Shown in pieces: positions 10,244 through 19,900 of a stretch of 21,305 bases of DNA. The position numbers and the translations under genes were made by a program. Position 1 is the first letter of the stretch. Every line of letters begins with the position of its first letter. The stretch is from Rhizomucor pusillus (Eukaryota; Mucoromycota; Mucoromycetes; Mucorales; Lichtheimiaceae): assembly GCA_900175165.2 (NCBI GenBank), contig FWWN02000426.1:1-21305 (forward strand). Reading direction: 5' to 3'. A model generated the notes under the pieces. The model saw only the letters and a program-made list of their open reading frames with translations. It ran no database searches and had not been told where the DNA came from.

Positions 10244-11796
10244 ATGTCGAACCCTGAAGGAGAAACCGATCACAATGTCGAAATGTGGAAGATGAAGAAG
10301 CTCATCAAGAGCTTAGAGGCCGCTCGAGGGTAAGTTTTGAGTGTTTACAAGCAAAGGGCTTACAGCTTACGCTATGCTTTCAGCAACGGTACCTCCATGA
10401 TTTCCCTCATTATTCGTAAGTGTCCTTTATATAAACCAACCTCAATTCAACAATTGACCATATTTATAGCTCCAAAGGATCAGATTTCCCGAGTCGGCAA
10501 GATGTTGGCAGATGAATATGGTACAGCATCCAACATCAAATCCCGTGTCAACCGTCTCTCCGTCCTTTCCGCCATTACCTCCACCCAACAAAGACTTAAG
10601 CTTTACAACCGGGGTAAGTTTAGAGACTATGGCTGTATGGAGGTTGAATTCCAATGTGCTTAATAATATGATAGTACCCAACAATGGATTGGTCGTTTAC
10701 TGTGGTACAATCGTAACGGACGAAGGCAAAGAAAAGAAGGTCAACATTGACTTTGAACCACATAAGCCTATCAACACCTCTCTATATCTTTGCGACAACA
10801 AATTCCACACTGAAGCTCTACAGGAATTGCTTGAAGACGATGCCAAATTCGGTTTCATTATCATGGACGGTAACGGCACCCTTTTCGGTACTCTGTCAGG
10901 AAACACCCGTGACGTAATTCACAAGTTGCAAGTCGACTTGCCCAAGAAACACGGTCGTGGTGGTCAGTCTGCTTTGCGTTTCTCCCGTCTTCGTGAGGAA
11001 AAGCGACACAACTATGTACGCAAAGTTGCTGAACTTGCAGTCAGTTTCTTCATCACCAACGATAAGGTCAACGTCGCTGGTCTCGTTCTTGCCGGTTCTG
11101 CCGACTTTAAGAACGAACTGTCACAATCTGATATGTTCGACCCCCGATTGCAAGCAAAAGTTGTAAAGGTTGTGGACGTATCATACGGTGGTGAGAACGG
11201 TTTCAACCAGGCTATCGAGTTAGCGGCTGAATCTCTTGCCAACGTCAAGTTCGTGCAAGAGAAGAAGCTTATTCAGTCCTACTTTGATGAAATTTCCCAA
11301 GACAGCGGCAAATACTGCTTTGGTGTAGACGACACACTTAAGGCATTGGAATTGGGTGCAGTGGAACACCTTATTGTATGGGAGAACTTGGACTTGAACC
11401 GATACGTCCTTCGCAACGCTGCTGGCCAAGAAATCATTGTTCACCCTACCAAGAACGAGGAGAAGGAAAGAAAGTTCATGGTCGACACCTGCGCAGAGGC
11501 TGCTCCCAACAGCGAAATGGAAGTCGTCGAGGTCAAGCCATTGTTGGAATGGTTCGCAGAGAGCTACAAGGACTTTGGTACAACTCTTGAATTTGTCACC
11601 AACCGGTCGCAAGAAGGTGCTCAGTTCGTCAAGGGTTTCGGTGGTATTGGTGGTATTCTCAGGTAAGATATTTAAAGCTGTTACAGTACTGCTAAACGCA
11701 GGTGTCGTTAACCTATATCTTTTCTATAGATACCGTGTCAATTTTGAACAGCTCAACTACGAGTCGGATGAATTCTTCTCTGATGATGACTTCTAA
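10244..11796 (+). CDS. SUP45: Eukaryotic peptide chain release factor 1 (eRF1)
   Basis: Exons 10244-10329, 10384-10415, 10470-10613, 10675-11662 and 11730-11796 give 438 aa, the usual eRF1 length. The protein recognises all three stop codons in the ribosomal A site and triggers peptide release with eRF3. Signature positions match human numbering: NIKS at 61-64 and YLCDNKF at 125-131 (the YxCxxxF element) read the stop codon, and GGQ at 183-185 in [11 protein letters not shown] enters the peptidyl-transferase centre. The acidic tail ([11 protein letters not shown]) is typical. Introns crowd into the first 430 bases while exon 4 is nearly 1 kb. The gene begins only 154 bases after MDM10 on the same strand, so its promoter must be compact. 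Omnipotence of stop reading implies the standard nuclear code. Confidence 0.97.
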
Positions 11797-11845
11797 CGTA
11801 CATCCTTTCTCACTTCACACCTCCCTCCTTTGACTACTGTAGAGA

Positions 11846-11851
11846 ATTAAA
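11846..11851 (+). terminator. Probable poly(A) signal variant after eRF1
   Basis: ATTAAA lies 50 bases downstream of the eRF1 stop, before an A-rich tract. It sits in the 183-bp convergent gap shared with the MFS gene. Confidence 0.35.
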
Positions 11852-11943
11852 GAAACAGCACACAAAAAAATATTAAACTGTTTGTGGGAGTACCATTCTC
11901 TCCACAAAGTAGCATTTGAAATTTTGTCGTATGTACCATCAAA

Positions 11944-11959
11944 TTTATTAACATTTATT
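11944..11959 (-). terminator. Two poly(A) signals of the MFS gene
   Basis: Read on the minus strand, AATAAA occurs twice (11959-11954 and 11949-11944), 21-36 bases past the MFS stop codon. Confidence 0.5.
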
Positions 11960-11979
11960 ACGTTTGCTAAGTAGTGTTA

Positions 11980-14138
11980 CTAGTAATAATATCTTTGCGT
12001 ACTCTTTGCCTATACAAACCCAGATAGAATTAGTCTGCATGAAAACATACACATTGTCCATGGAATATCCTCTTACGTAGATAGATACATTAGCAGACTC
12101 ATTGCCATTTTCGAACTTTTCCATGCGTTCCAAGTTTGCTGTCAAGAATTTTCTGTTTTCTCGGTATAGCAGAAAACCAGTTAGCGCAGCCAAAGCGCCG
12201 TTGACTATCGAGGTTATCAAGTTGAAGGCATTTCCAAAGACTACAGTACAGTTCGAGCCAAGTCCCAAGATATGAACTTTGTATATAGCTTTACAAGAAC
12301 TTACTGTGCTGCAGGTCGTCGCTTTTAGCAGTGTATACAAACGATGCTATAATGTTTCCGGTGTTTCCGGCCATGGATACAAAGGCGACCACGAGTACTC
12401 TCACCGTCACATCTGGATAATTGACAGCAGCCCAGCTCACACCTATAGGGCCTTCCACACCAATGCCGGCAGCGATAACGAACATTGCCGAATACAAGCC
12501 TGCGTGAACATGCCCTTTGTTAGCTCGATAAAGAACGATGCGGTGCGCAGATAGCCTACTTACCCCACCGATTTTGAAGCACGAGAAGCAGAAAGTAACC
12601 GAAAGCGACAATCAATGATCCAACAGTGACCAAAAATGCACGTTTGTCTCCGCGGTCGGCTAGTATTCCGCAGACAATGATAAGTGCAGCTGCTATCACG
12701 CTAGGCGGTGTTGTCAGCAGCTGGGTCGTCAGGACCGGGAATCCAAACCCTAGGTACAGCAATAAGCATCATGAATACTCGTATCCGATCCAGTGCGTTG
12801 TACCTTCAATGATAATTGGGGCAAAAACATTGATACTTGTGAGCGAAATAGCCGTAAGAAAGTGGATGATGGCAAAGAACCATGTCTTGTAGTCAAGGAG
12901 GGCGACGCGGAACGTTCGCCAAGTGATCGGCGTCCGCTCTTGCTTCTTGTATTGCTCCATGCGTTCTTTTTGAAGCGCCTTCTGTTTTTCTGTAAGCCAT
13001 CTCACAGAATCCACGTCGTCAAAGAGGACGATGTAGCTCAAGAGACTAAGGGCGATGGTTGGGACGCCTTCCATGATGAAGAGATACTGCCATCCATGTA
13101 GACCATGCGTTCCTTCAAGATACGTCGCTGCAAATGCAATGGGCCCCGAAGCTATGCCAGACAGTGCGCCCATGCATAAAAGCAAGGATACTCGGAATCC
13201 TAGCTCTGTAGGTTTGTACAGACGCGACATTTGATATAGGATGCCAGGAACGTATCCGCTCTCCGCAGCACTGGAGTGGTCGTTGAAAAGGAATATACAA
13301 GAACTAGGTCAGCATGGCTGTCGCCAACTCTTATCATCCTATCAATAAGTAGTTTGTTTTACCCAAGAACCAGCCTTGTGACTAGTAGGCCTTCAAAGTT
13401 TCGAACAAGCGCCATGCACGTCGTTGTCACTCCCCAAACCAACATGATCGAAGAGAGCCACCATCGCGCACCGAAACGCTTCAAAATTACATTGGATGGT
13501 ATTTGAAACAGAATCTAAATTGCAAAAAAGGTCACAGCGTTAGCATATCTATAAACAGTCAGTCTAAATATATGGCAAGTAACATACATATGTTACAAAG
13601 AAGGCTGAGATTGCTGTGCTAAGTTGCGATCCTGTCATCTGCTCAAGCGAACTTTTTTTAGATATTTCATTCTCGAACTTGTATACAAGTACATGAAAGG
13701 AACTTACGCTCAAATCCTTTTGAAGACCTGCAATCCTACATAATTGATCGTTACAATAAATATCTATTTGTCGAAATATTGTACATCGACTTTCGATATA
13801 CAATCAAGAACGTACGTGGCGTTTCCAATGTTGGCACGATCCAAATAATCGACAAAGTAAAATGTGCAGAATAGAGGCAGCATGTGCCAATCGAGAGTTC
13901 TGATCAAGCGTTTTTCGTCCTGTCGACGTTCATCTTCCTGTTGCACCGTTGCAGCAGTAACATCCTTATGGCCGTCAGATTGGTTTTTGCCATCTGTGTA
14001 GTAGTCTAGAAACATTGGATCTTCCAATGTGACAGACGAAGAAGGAGCTTTTGATGATGATATATCTCTGAGCGTCTTTGCATCGTCGTCTGCTAGCATA
14101 GATTGCTTGCTGCTGGTGTCGCTACGGAAGGGAGACAT
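11980..14138 (-). CDS. MFS transporter, Dal5/Tna1 (anion:cation symporter) type
   Basis: Minus-strand exons 14138-13816, 13735-13708, 13638-13588, 13514-13363, 13270-12804, 12749-12564, 12499-12305, 12240-12077 and 12009-11980 give 531 aa. The N-terminal 80 residues are polar and cytosolic. TM1 follows at LDWHMLPLFCTFYFVDYLDR (83-101) and NIGNATIAGLQKDLS, a hallmark of the allantoate/nicotinate/biotin/pantothenate permease group. Further marks are LFQIPSNVILKRFG, the central loop (residues about 260-300) and the late segment VEGPIGVSWAAVNYPD. It should import a small organic anion across the plasma membrane; the substrate cannot be read from sequence. The last intron (12076-12010) has a clear ACTAAT branch site, which supports ending at 11980 instead of reading through to about 11948. 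Exon 2 is 28 nt. The upstream region has four GATAA motifs, compatible with nitrogen control but not proof of it. Confidence 0.92.
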
Positions 14139-15201
14139 TATTTTTAGGGATCCCGCGGTAACTCAAGGCTCTTTTTATTCATGTTTTGGAAAAACAGATA
14201 AACCGTCAATAGGAGAATGTTTCCAATACCTAATCTACGCGTTTTAGGCCAAAGACATCATGTAATTATCCAGAACAATGAGAGCAATAGAGCATGGATA
14301 ATTCGCAATAAGCCGAAGCTTTAATATATTGGGTTCATTTCCAATGTGAGCGATTACAAACAATCAAATGCACTTGCTGTTGGTCTACTCAATTTGTTCT
14401 TTTCTTGATGTATGCAACGGCCTTTCCCCCCTGATCAGTAATTCCGGAACCTGTTTACCCGGACTTAGTGTGGCAGAAGGAGGGCATCCCGCTCCCTTAA
14501 AATTTTACCATTTGTTTACTAACAGACAGCAGTAACATCCATAACCCCGTGAATCCGATGCATCTGATGGTCATTTAGCGCAGCTACGGATAATGCAAAG
14601 TATTCATGATTGATTCAGAAAAAATAAATGACTTTTAAAGGGGTTTTGACAAGGCAATTTATAAGGCTACTTTTGCTTTTGCACTGAATACTTTGACGTT
14701 CGCCTGAATGGATGGGGATATGGATAAATGCACCAGAAATAAACTTGGTTCTTTTCAAGGTTTGCGTTTACCGTCTGCAGCTGCAGCTATCTGCATAGGG
14801 GACTGGACACGCGAAGACCGCTTTACGTGACAGATGCCCGCAGCATCATTCCTAGAAAGTATATATGCAAAACACTCCAAGAAACTTTTCCAGATGCTCT
14901 AGATCCGGCACAGTAATATATCCTACTATTTCTTTCGCAACTGTGACGGAACAATGAAGGCTTACGGGGGAAGCAGCTACCTATAGCGGCTTCTCGAAAT
15001 GGCATATTCCTAAACTACTAAACAGATACATATCTCTCTAGAGCATTGAGGCATTTTAGTGATAGTAACGTCACCTTTTTCCTTGCATAGCAAAAGACGA
15101 TCCAACTGAAGGTGTCGAAGCGGTGATCGAACAGCGCGCTCCAGTTGGGGCGGAGTGCATGTGACCATTTAAGAGAAAAAAATTTTTCTTACCACCACCG
15201 C
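14139..15201. other. Divergent intergenic region between MFS and snoRNA host gene
   Basis: No ORF of merit. It serves as upstream region for the MFS gene (leftward) and the ncRNA gene (rightward). GATAA core motifs lie at 14266-14271 (as TTATCC), 14296-14301, 14588-14593 and 14722-14727; the first two form an imperfect hairpin (ATTATCC...GGATAAT). A CTGCAGCTGCAG palindrome lies near 14775. I see no tRNA, snRNA or box C/D element in it. Confidence 0.5.
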
Positions 15202-15208
15202 TATAAAA
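15202..15208 (+). promoter_or_regulatory. TATA box of the snoRNA host gene
   Basis: TATAAAA is followed 22-30 bases later by an almost pure pyrimidine tract (15231-15271), which would hold the transcription start. An oligopyrimidine 5' end is a known trait of vertebrate snoRNA host and ribosomal-protein genes; that it matters here is inference. Confidence 0.6.
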
Positions 15209-15312
15209 ACCTGCGCGCCTCTTTCGTGAGTTTCTTTCACTTTTTCTTACTTTTTTCTTTTTCTTGTCCAGGCAAGTAGATCCTCAACCATGCTTAAAAG
15301 TCAAACGCACGA

Positions 15313-15430
15313 GGTGGCAAGCATCGTCTGATGAGTACAAGCATTCTGATGCACTGAATCTCTTTGGGCAACCGTGTTGCTAATGGACTTGTTTTTGGAA
15401 TTCCTCGTATCTGAACAAACGCTTGCCACC
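15313..15430 (+). ncRNA. Box C/D snoRNA 1, 18S-directed
   Basis: Box C is CTGATGA (15328-15334; first base off consensus, TGATGA core intact) and box D is CTGA (15411-15414). The flanks pair perfectly over 13 bp (15310-15322 with 15421-15433), with a further CAAAC/GTTTG outside. Upstream of box D lies GGAATTCCTCGT, complementary over 12 nt to the conserved 18S rRNA string ACGAGGAATTCC near its 3' end, placing the predicted 2'-O-methyl site on the G of that string by the N+5 rule. Candidate D' boxes are at 15346 and 15354. The stretch ACAAGCAT before the first resembles the U27 guide but is only 8 nt. The rRNA comparison is from memory. Confidence 0.72.
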
Positions 15431-15631
15431 TCGGTCGAGTTTGTACTTTTTGCATCGTACATCAAGATGTAACATGCTAATACCTTGACCTTTTCTCGAA
15501 TAGGATGAAGCATTGAATGGGCAGCAGACTCGCGTTGTATCTTCTTCTCTCAAGTCCAAGGACATGTCTACCTTGTTTGGCTGTGTAAGTATACCAGTCC
15601 TGTACCTTCTTCCACCTTTATCCTACCCCAG

Positions 15632-15713
15632 GGTATATGATGATTTATCTACCCACCAAGATCTCTGAACGTCATTGACGAAAACCTTAACATGCATCAC
15701 CATCTGATATACA
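15632..15713 (+). ncRNA. Box C/D snoRNA 2, U33/snR55-like
   Basis: Box C is ATGATGA (15637-15643), D' CTGA (15665-15668), C' TGACGA (15676-15681) and D CTGA (15704-15707), with a GTATA/TATAC closing stem. The D guide, ACATGCATCACCATCTGA including box D, is nearly the same as that of human U33 (SNORD33). It pairs with 18S TGGTGGTGCATG, putting the target at the U known as yeast U1269 (snR55). The D' guide CCACCAAGATCT is complementary over 12 nt to the conserved 25S string AGATCTTGGTGG, close to yeast G805/A807, although N+5 points to the C in it, not to those sites. A double-guide RNA is likely. Confidence 0.85.
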
Positions 15714-15903
15714 CTACTCTTCATCTCCCTCATCTCCTGGCATTTGAAAACATCATGTCGAGCGGTTGCTGACCGATCGATTTCTTTCATCCTAACAGAT
15801 CCCAAACTGGTCGGAAAGAGTCAAGCATGGTAGTAGAAGGCTTAGGATGTAAGCGAGAGCTGAAGATACAGTGGGTATGTAATCTCGATTTTTGTTAGGA
15901 TTG

Positions 15904-16023
15904 TGCTGGTGGCTTGCCTGGATATGATGAATGGTTTTTATTTCGTCCAGTTCTGCTACTGAAGAGCCCTTGACGATATCTATACCAAGCTTACCCACTA
16001 CTGATATTGGCTTGCCACCAGCA
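15904..16023 (+). ncRNA. Box C/D snoRNA 3, U38/snR61-like (copy 1)
   Basis: Box C is ATGATGA (15924-15930), D' CTGA (15959-15962), C' TGACGA (15971-15976) and D CTGA (16001-16004). An outer stem, TGCTGGTGGC (15904-15913) with GCCACCAGCA (16014-16023), pairs over 10 bp. The D' guide TCCAGTTCTGCTACTGA (with box D') is the same string as in human U38 (SNORD38). It pairs with 25S AGCAGAACTGG and by N+5 marks the A after AGC, the site guided by snR61 in yeast. The D guide (CCAAGCTTACCCACTA) has no target that I recognise. Confidence 0.87.
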
Positions 16024-16268
16024 ACAATGTCTCTCCTTATTTTATTCAACATTTGCTAACGTTGTTGCTTGCAATTTAGGCGCATCATGCACTTTCATGC
16101 TTTGCATCATCCTGGATTGTTCCTATGTATAGGGTATGTTACTGTTTCTCTACTCTTTGCAATCTAGAGAGAGTGGCTTGTCGAGAATGATGAATGGTTT
16201 TTATTTCGTCCAGTTCTGCTACTGAAGAGCCCTTGACGATATCTATACCAAGCTTACCCACTACTGAT
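15924..16268 (+). repeat. 82-nt direct repeat, two copies
   Basis: Bases 15924-16005 and 16187-16268 are identical, 263 bases apart. Weaker similarity (GTGGCTTG before, CTTGCCAC after) extends the unit to about 110 nt. The repeat is the core of snoRNAs 3 and 4. Confidence 0.95.
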
Positions 16269-16285
16269 GCTTGACTTGCCACTCT
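16170..16285 (+). ncRNA. Box C/D snoRNA 4, U38/snR61-like (copy 2)
   Basis: From box C (16187-16193) to just past box D (16264-16267) this is identical to copy 1 over 82 nt, including D' (16222-16225) and C' (16234-16239). The outer stem is different in sequence, AGAGTGGC (16170-16177) with GCCACTCT (16278-16285), yet still pairs over 8 bp. The host exons on either side of the two copies are unrelated, so the duplicated unit is the RNA with its immediate flanks. Confidence 0.87.
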
Positions 16286-16438
16286 TTATCTGCGATTGCT
16301 GTTTCCATATGCTTGTTGACATGTACCAACCAAAGCTTTCTCTGGTATTAGGATCCTGCAACAAGACTGTAAAGTGCTCTCGATTCCCCTCTGGTCAAAC
16401 ACAAAAGGTACTTGTTGTTTTTACTGGAATCGGATGGC

Positions 16439-16668
16439 TGTGGGCAGAACTGTGATGAGATTAGAGTTATATCCATTCTATGATATGTGGCCCACATCTC
16501 TCAAGCGCCGCTTACAGGATCCAAGCTGTTCCAGGTTCTCTGGATCAGTGTCGGTGAACGTTTGCATGGCTGTGAGGTGGGGACAATGCCGCCAGAGTCG
16601 GTTTACCTGCTGTGGTTCATTGTCTTTCCGTGGTCTCTAGGATCTAAAAAACCTCCTGACTGCCCACA
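16439..16668 (+). ncRNA. Candidate long box C/D RNA 5, orphan
   Basis: Box C GTGATGA (16452-16458) and box D CTGA (16656-16659) are closed by a perfect 9-bp stem, TGTGGGCAG (16439-16447) with CTGCCCACA (16660-16668). The interval between the boxes is about 200 nt, far longer than a normal guide snoRNA, and I find no CTGA-type D' inside it. An internal GATCCA/TGGATC pairing near 16517-16544 suggests further structure. The bases before box D match no rRNA segment that I know. Lengths in this range occur among processing or acetylation snoRNAs such as snR4, snR45 and U3, but the hallmark boxes of U3, U14 and U13 are not visible. Confidence 0.5.
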
Positions 16669-16796
16669 CTCCGTCTCCACTTTAAAGTTTCTACAATGGA
16701 CTTGTTCTCATGGTTCATCTTATTAACAGGTAAATATTGGAAGTAAGTAAATATACTTCTGTTATATTTTCTTTCGATACAAATATGCAATGAAAG

Positions 16797-16802
16797 AATA
16801 AA
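16797..16802 (+). terminator. Poly(A) signal of the snoRNA host gene
   Basis: AATAAA lies 67 bases into the last proposed exon and 142 bases short of the stop codon of the convergent VPS54 gene. Confidence 0.5.
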
Positions 16803-16943
16803 GTCTATGAAGGGATTTCAAACATCAACAATGTTTAGTCTATCTTTTGAGTGGTGCGTGCTTGATAAAAGCTGTATTATGTAATCAAATCATTTTGATG
16901 GTTGATTGTTGAGGAACGATGAATAGGCGGAATGGGGGTGAGA

Positions 16944-19900
16944 CTATGGGGTGAGTGCTATTTGGTTTACAGAGTCAATAAAGGCGTTAGATGGAGGATC
17001 GATTCCCTGTAAGGATGATAATCTTTGCGTAAAATACAATGCATCCTTTGCCAGTCTGCATAAGATTTTAATTAGCAAAGAACAATAGTTGGATGTAGTA
17101 TACTACATGACACTTGCCTATTTTTTCCTGTTTCTGTTTTGATTGACAATTTAGCAACTTCCTGCGTGAGCTGTGATGTAAAGGATTGGAACACTTCTGA
17201 CATGATGTTGCGCAAGTCTTGCTGTGGTAGATATTTGTTGAGGACCTTATGCAGAGTCATTGTTTCTTTGACCAGAACTTCCATGTACTGGTTTGCATTT
17301 TTACCAGAGGCCTTTTCTTCCTCATTATCCCATTGAATAACCTTTGCGATTTATGCAATTGAGACCTTTGTTGATATTTTGGATATTCATTTGCGTTATC
17401 TTTACCTGCATCGCTTTAACATGGACTGTGAATCTTTCATTCATGATAGCTACCAGCTTTGCATGAATTTCGCTCTGGTGGTCAGTGTAGTCCTTGAGGA
17501 TACGATCGAATTCTGACAACAAGACCGCATGCTTTGCGGGCATGTGCTTTTGTACACATGTTCTCAGTGATGGTATCAATCCGATCATGACTCCTAGAGA
17601 CTGGGAAGCTAAGGCTATAAGATACAACCGATGGTTAGCGATATATTTCCACTGTTTCCAATCCCGTAAGGAAACAATAAAATGGTTACCCAAGTGTTTT
17701 GCTGAAATATTTTTGAGACCGGCCGAACGCATGGCGCCTGCACCAAGGATGACTTGGCACACTCGTGAATTGAAAAGCTGCAAATAAAACAAGGTTTAGT
17801 GACTGAATACATATCCAGTTGTCTGATTAGCTACCTTGAGCAGTTCTACAAGCTTTTGCATGATATCGGTTGCCACGCCTTCCAAGTTGCCGATACAACG
17901 CAAGTATTCTTCAAACATCTTAATGATCAGCAAACTGCATCCAACAACAAAGTAGTTGGTGCCTTTCACGGTCAAGAAACGTGAACTCTTGCGCTCGCTT
18001 TCTTGATCGTCCGCCGCCGTGGCCGAGAGTATGCTTCCATCACAAATACGATCGACGATCCTTTGGAAATCTCCCGGAACTTCACTTGCAGCCCACTGCT
18101 CATTCTCGATAAGCTGTGCTTCTTGCTTCACTCTCTCCATATGGAAATGGTCAACGAATGCTTTTTGCTATTTTTCAAGAAATATCCCGGTTAGAGAAGC
18201 ATCGAATGATTATTGATTAGGCTAGATTTTACCTGCGACAGGACAGTTCCCCGCAAGCCATAGCATGTCCTCCCACACAGTGCTTCAGAGCGTTGGATGA
18301 ACCCTCGCAGTACACTTGTAAGGCGATAGAAGTCTGTAGGGTTAAGTTGCGCATTCTGCTCTCCGCGGAACCCAATAAGTTTTGCACATCGAGTATGTGC
18401 CATGTCTGCAGCCGCGAAGACTGTCTCTGCGGATTCTTTCATGACAGCTTGCATATCCATTCGAGCATATTCATCAAAATTCTGCGCATCCATACATTCC
18501 TCCATTGACTGGCACAAAAGTTTGTGGTATGTGGCTGCACATTGAATAGACCGGATAACGGTTACAAAGACGTTAAGCAGCAAATCGAAGAATGAATCAA
18601 AAGGCATTGTCCGCAGTTGCTTGGCAATGGTGTTTTGTTGTCTACTCAGAAAGTATATGAGTAATCACATAATAGTCGGCCAATAGGTTGATCTGGGACA
18701 TACCCATTGGTATCACGACTGTTGTTAGAGGTACTGGGTGGGTATTGTTTGCGTATATAGTCTTTGATTTCCGACAAGAGCCTTTCGCGGTATCCTTGCA
18801 TAGTTGTAGCAAGCATGCTTGTTCTCAAAAGGCCTTTCATGCTGGGTATAAGACGCTCCTTGAGCTCTGTTTGTTCTTCAGGTTGGAGTTTCCATAAATC
18901 TTTTGCGTGTGCAAAATCTTTCTTTGCGGCGCCGTAATCGGTAGTCTCGATTTTGTAGCTTAAATCCGACAACAATATACTCATGAAATCGTGCTGCATC
19001 ATGATACCGACAGCTTTGTGCATTTCATCCAATTGTGACGAAAAATTCGCCAGAGCTCGAACGTTTTTCAGATCCACATCCATGTTTGCTTCGTCGCTCG
19101 TCAAAAGTGCGCGAGTCTCCTCTATAAGATCCAAAGCTGCAAAGTAATCTCCCTGACCCAACAAGACTTGGATCGTCGGCTGAGCCGCTCGGACTTCCTT
19201 GATTAGCTCGATAGCCTTCTGTAATCGCTCCAGATTTCGTCTCCGCACTTGCAACCGTACTATTTGTAAACCTTCATCACATTCTGTTTTGTGAATTTGT
19301 TTCATCTTTTGACGGATGGCATGGATTTGAGATACGCAATCAAGCGTCTGCTGATGTAGCGCCTGCAAGTTTGATAGAGCTTCAAAGAAGGACGTCGATC
19401 TATTCTCGATTTCACGGATCAAGTGAACTTCGACGGTATCCAGATAATACGATAACTTCTCTTGCAAGATGCTATTTGTCGACACTGGTGGATTTGGTCC
19501 GCTGTTTCCCGTGATATCTGCTCCTTCACATACAACATCAAATGTGCGTGGATTTTCAAGCTGAAATTCTGGTTCGAAGAAGATTGACGGGACGTTTTCC
19601 AGCATGGGTAATTCTCGAGATTGTTCATCCACGACACTTTCGGTTGCAAGACTTTCGCTGGATAAGACCTGATGCATCGGCAAGCTGTATGGATTGCGAC
19701 TGCTCCGTCGCTGGTGCGCTGGTAACGACGCGTCATCCGTATCGAGTATATTATGCAACGATCCATACGGTGAAAGCGTTGGCGACGTGATTGCATGACC
19801 CTCCTCCTCTGTTGCTTTATTTTGCTTGTATCTCTCGAATACTGGCTGAATATGCGCCAAATAACTGTCGAAATCCGATGCCTTCACTTTTGGTATCGAT

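Larger units (their letters stand above)
15231..16820 (+). ncRNA. Non-coding host gene with a box C/D RNA in each of five introns
   Basis: Proposed exons are about 15231-15271, 15504-15584, 15799-15874, 16080-16133, 16352-16407 and 16730 to about 16820. Donors are GTAAGT, GTATGT, GTATGT and GTACTT, plus a GC-type AG|GCAAGT for intron 1; an alternative GT donor at 15313 would cut into the first RNA's stem. A GC-AG intron with the identical donor occurs in VPS54 in this window. Introns are 205-322 nt against 54-92 nt in every neighbouring gene, and each encloses one C/D element with a complementary terminal stem. Spliced exons hold no ORF longer than about 25 codons, so the mature RNA is probably a by-product. 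Known parallels are animal UHG/GAS5 and non-coding snoRNA hosts in Neurospora. Exon borders for intron 4 (acceptor 16351 or 16335) and the exact 5' end are uncertain. Confidence 0.8.

Noticed and set aside
11948..12076. Read-through C-terminus of the MFS protein ending near 11948
   Set aside because: An intron at 12076-12010 with a GTAAGA donor, ACTAAT branch and TAG acceptor gives a short ending (AKSTQRYYY) more typical of the family.
15290..15331. Short ORF starting MLKSQTHE as the first coding exon of a protein gene
   Set aside because: It stops after 14 codons inside the stem of snoRNA 1. A coding join to the next exon would need a poor donor cutting that stem, and later exons do not continue a frame.
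16267..16726. Overlapping plus-strand frames of 60-90 codons at 16267-16726
   Set aside because: They run through snoRNA 4, host intron 4 and the structured intron 5, have no conserved protein features, and are explained by the non-coding model.
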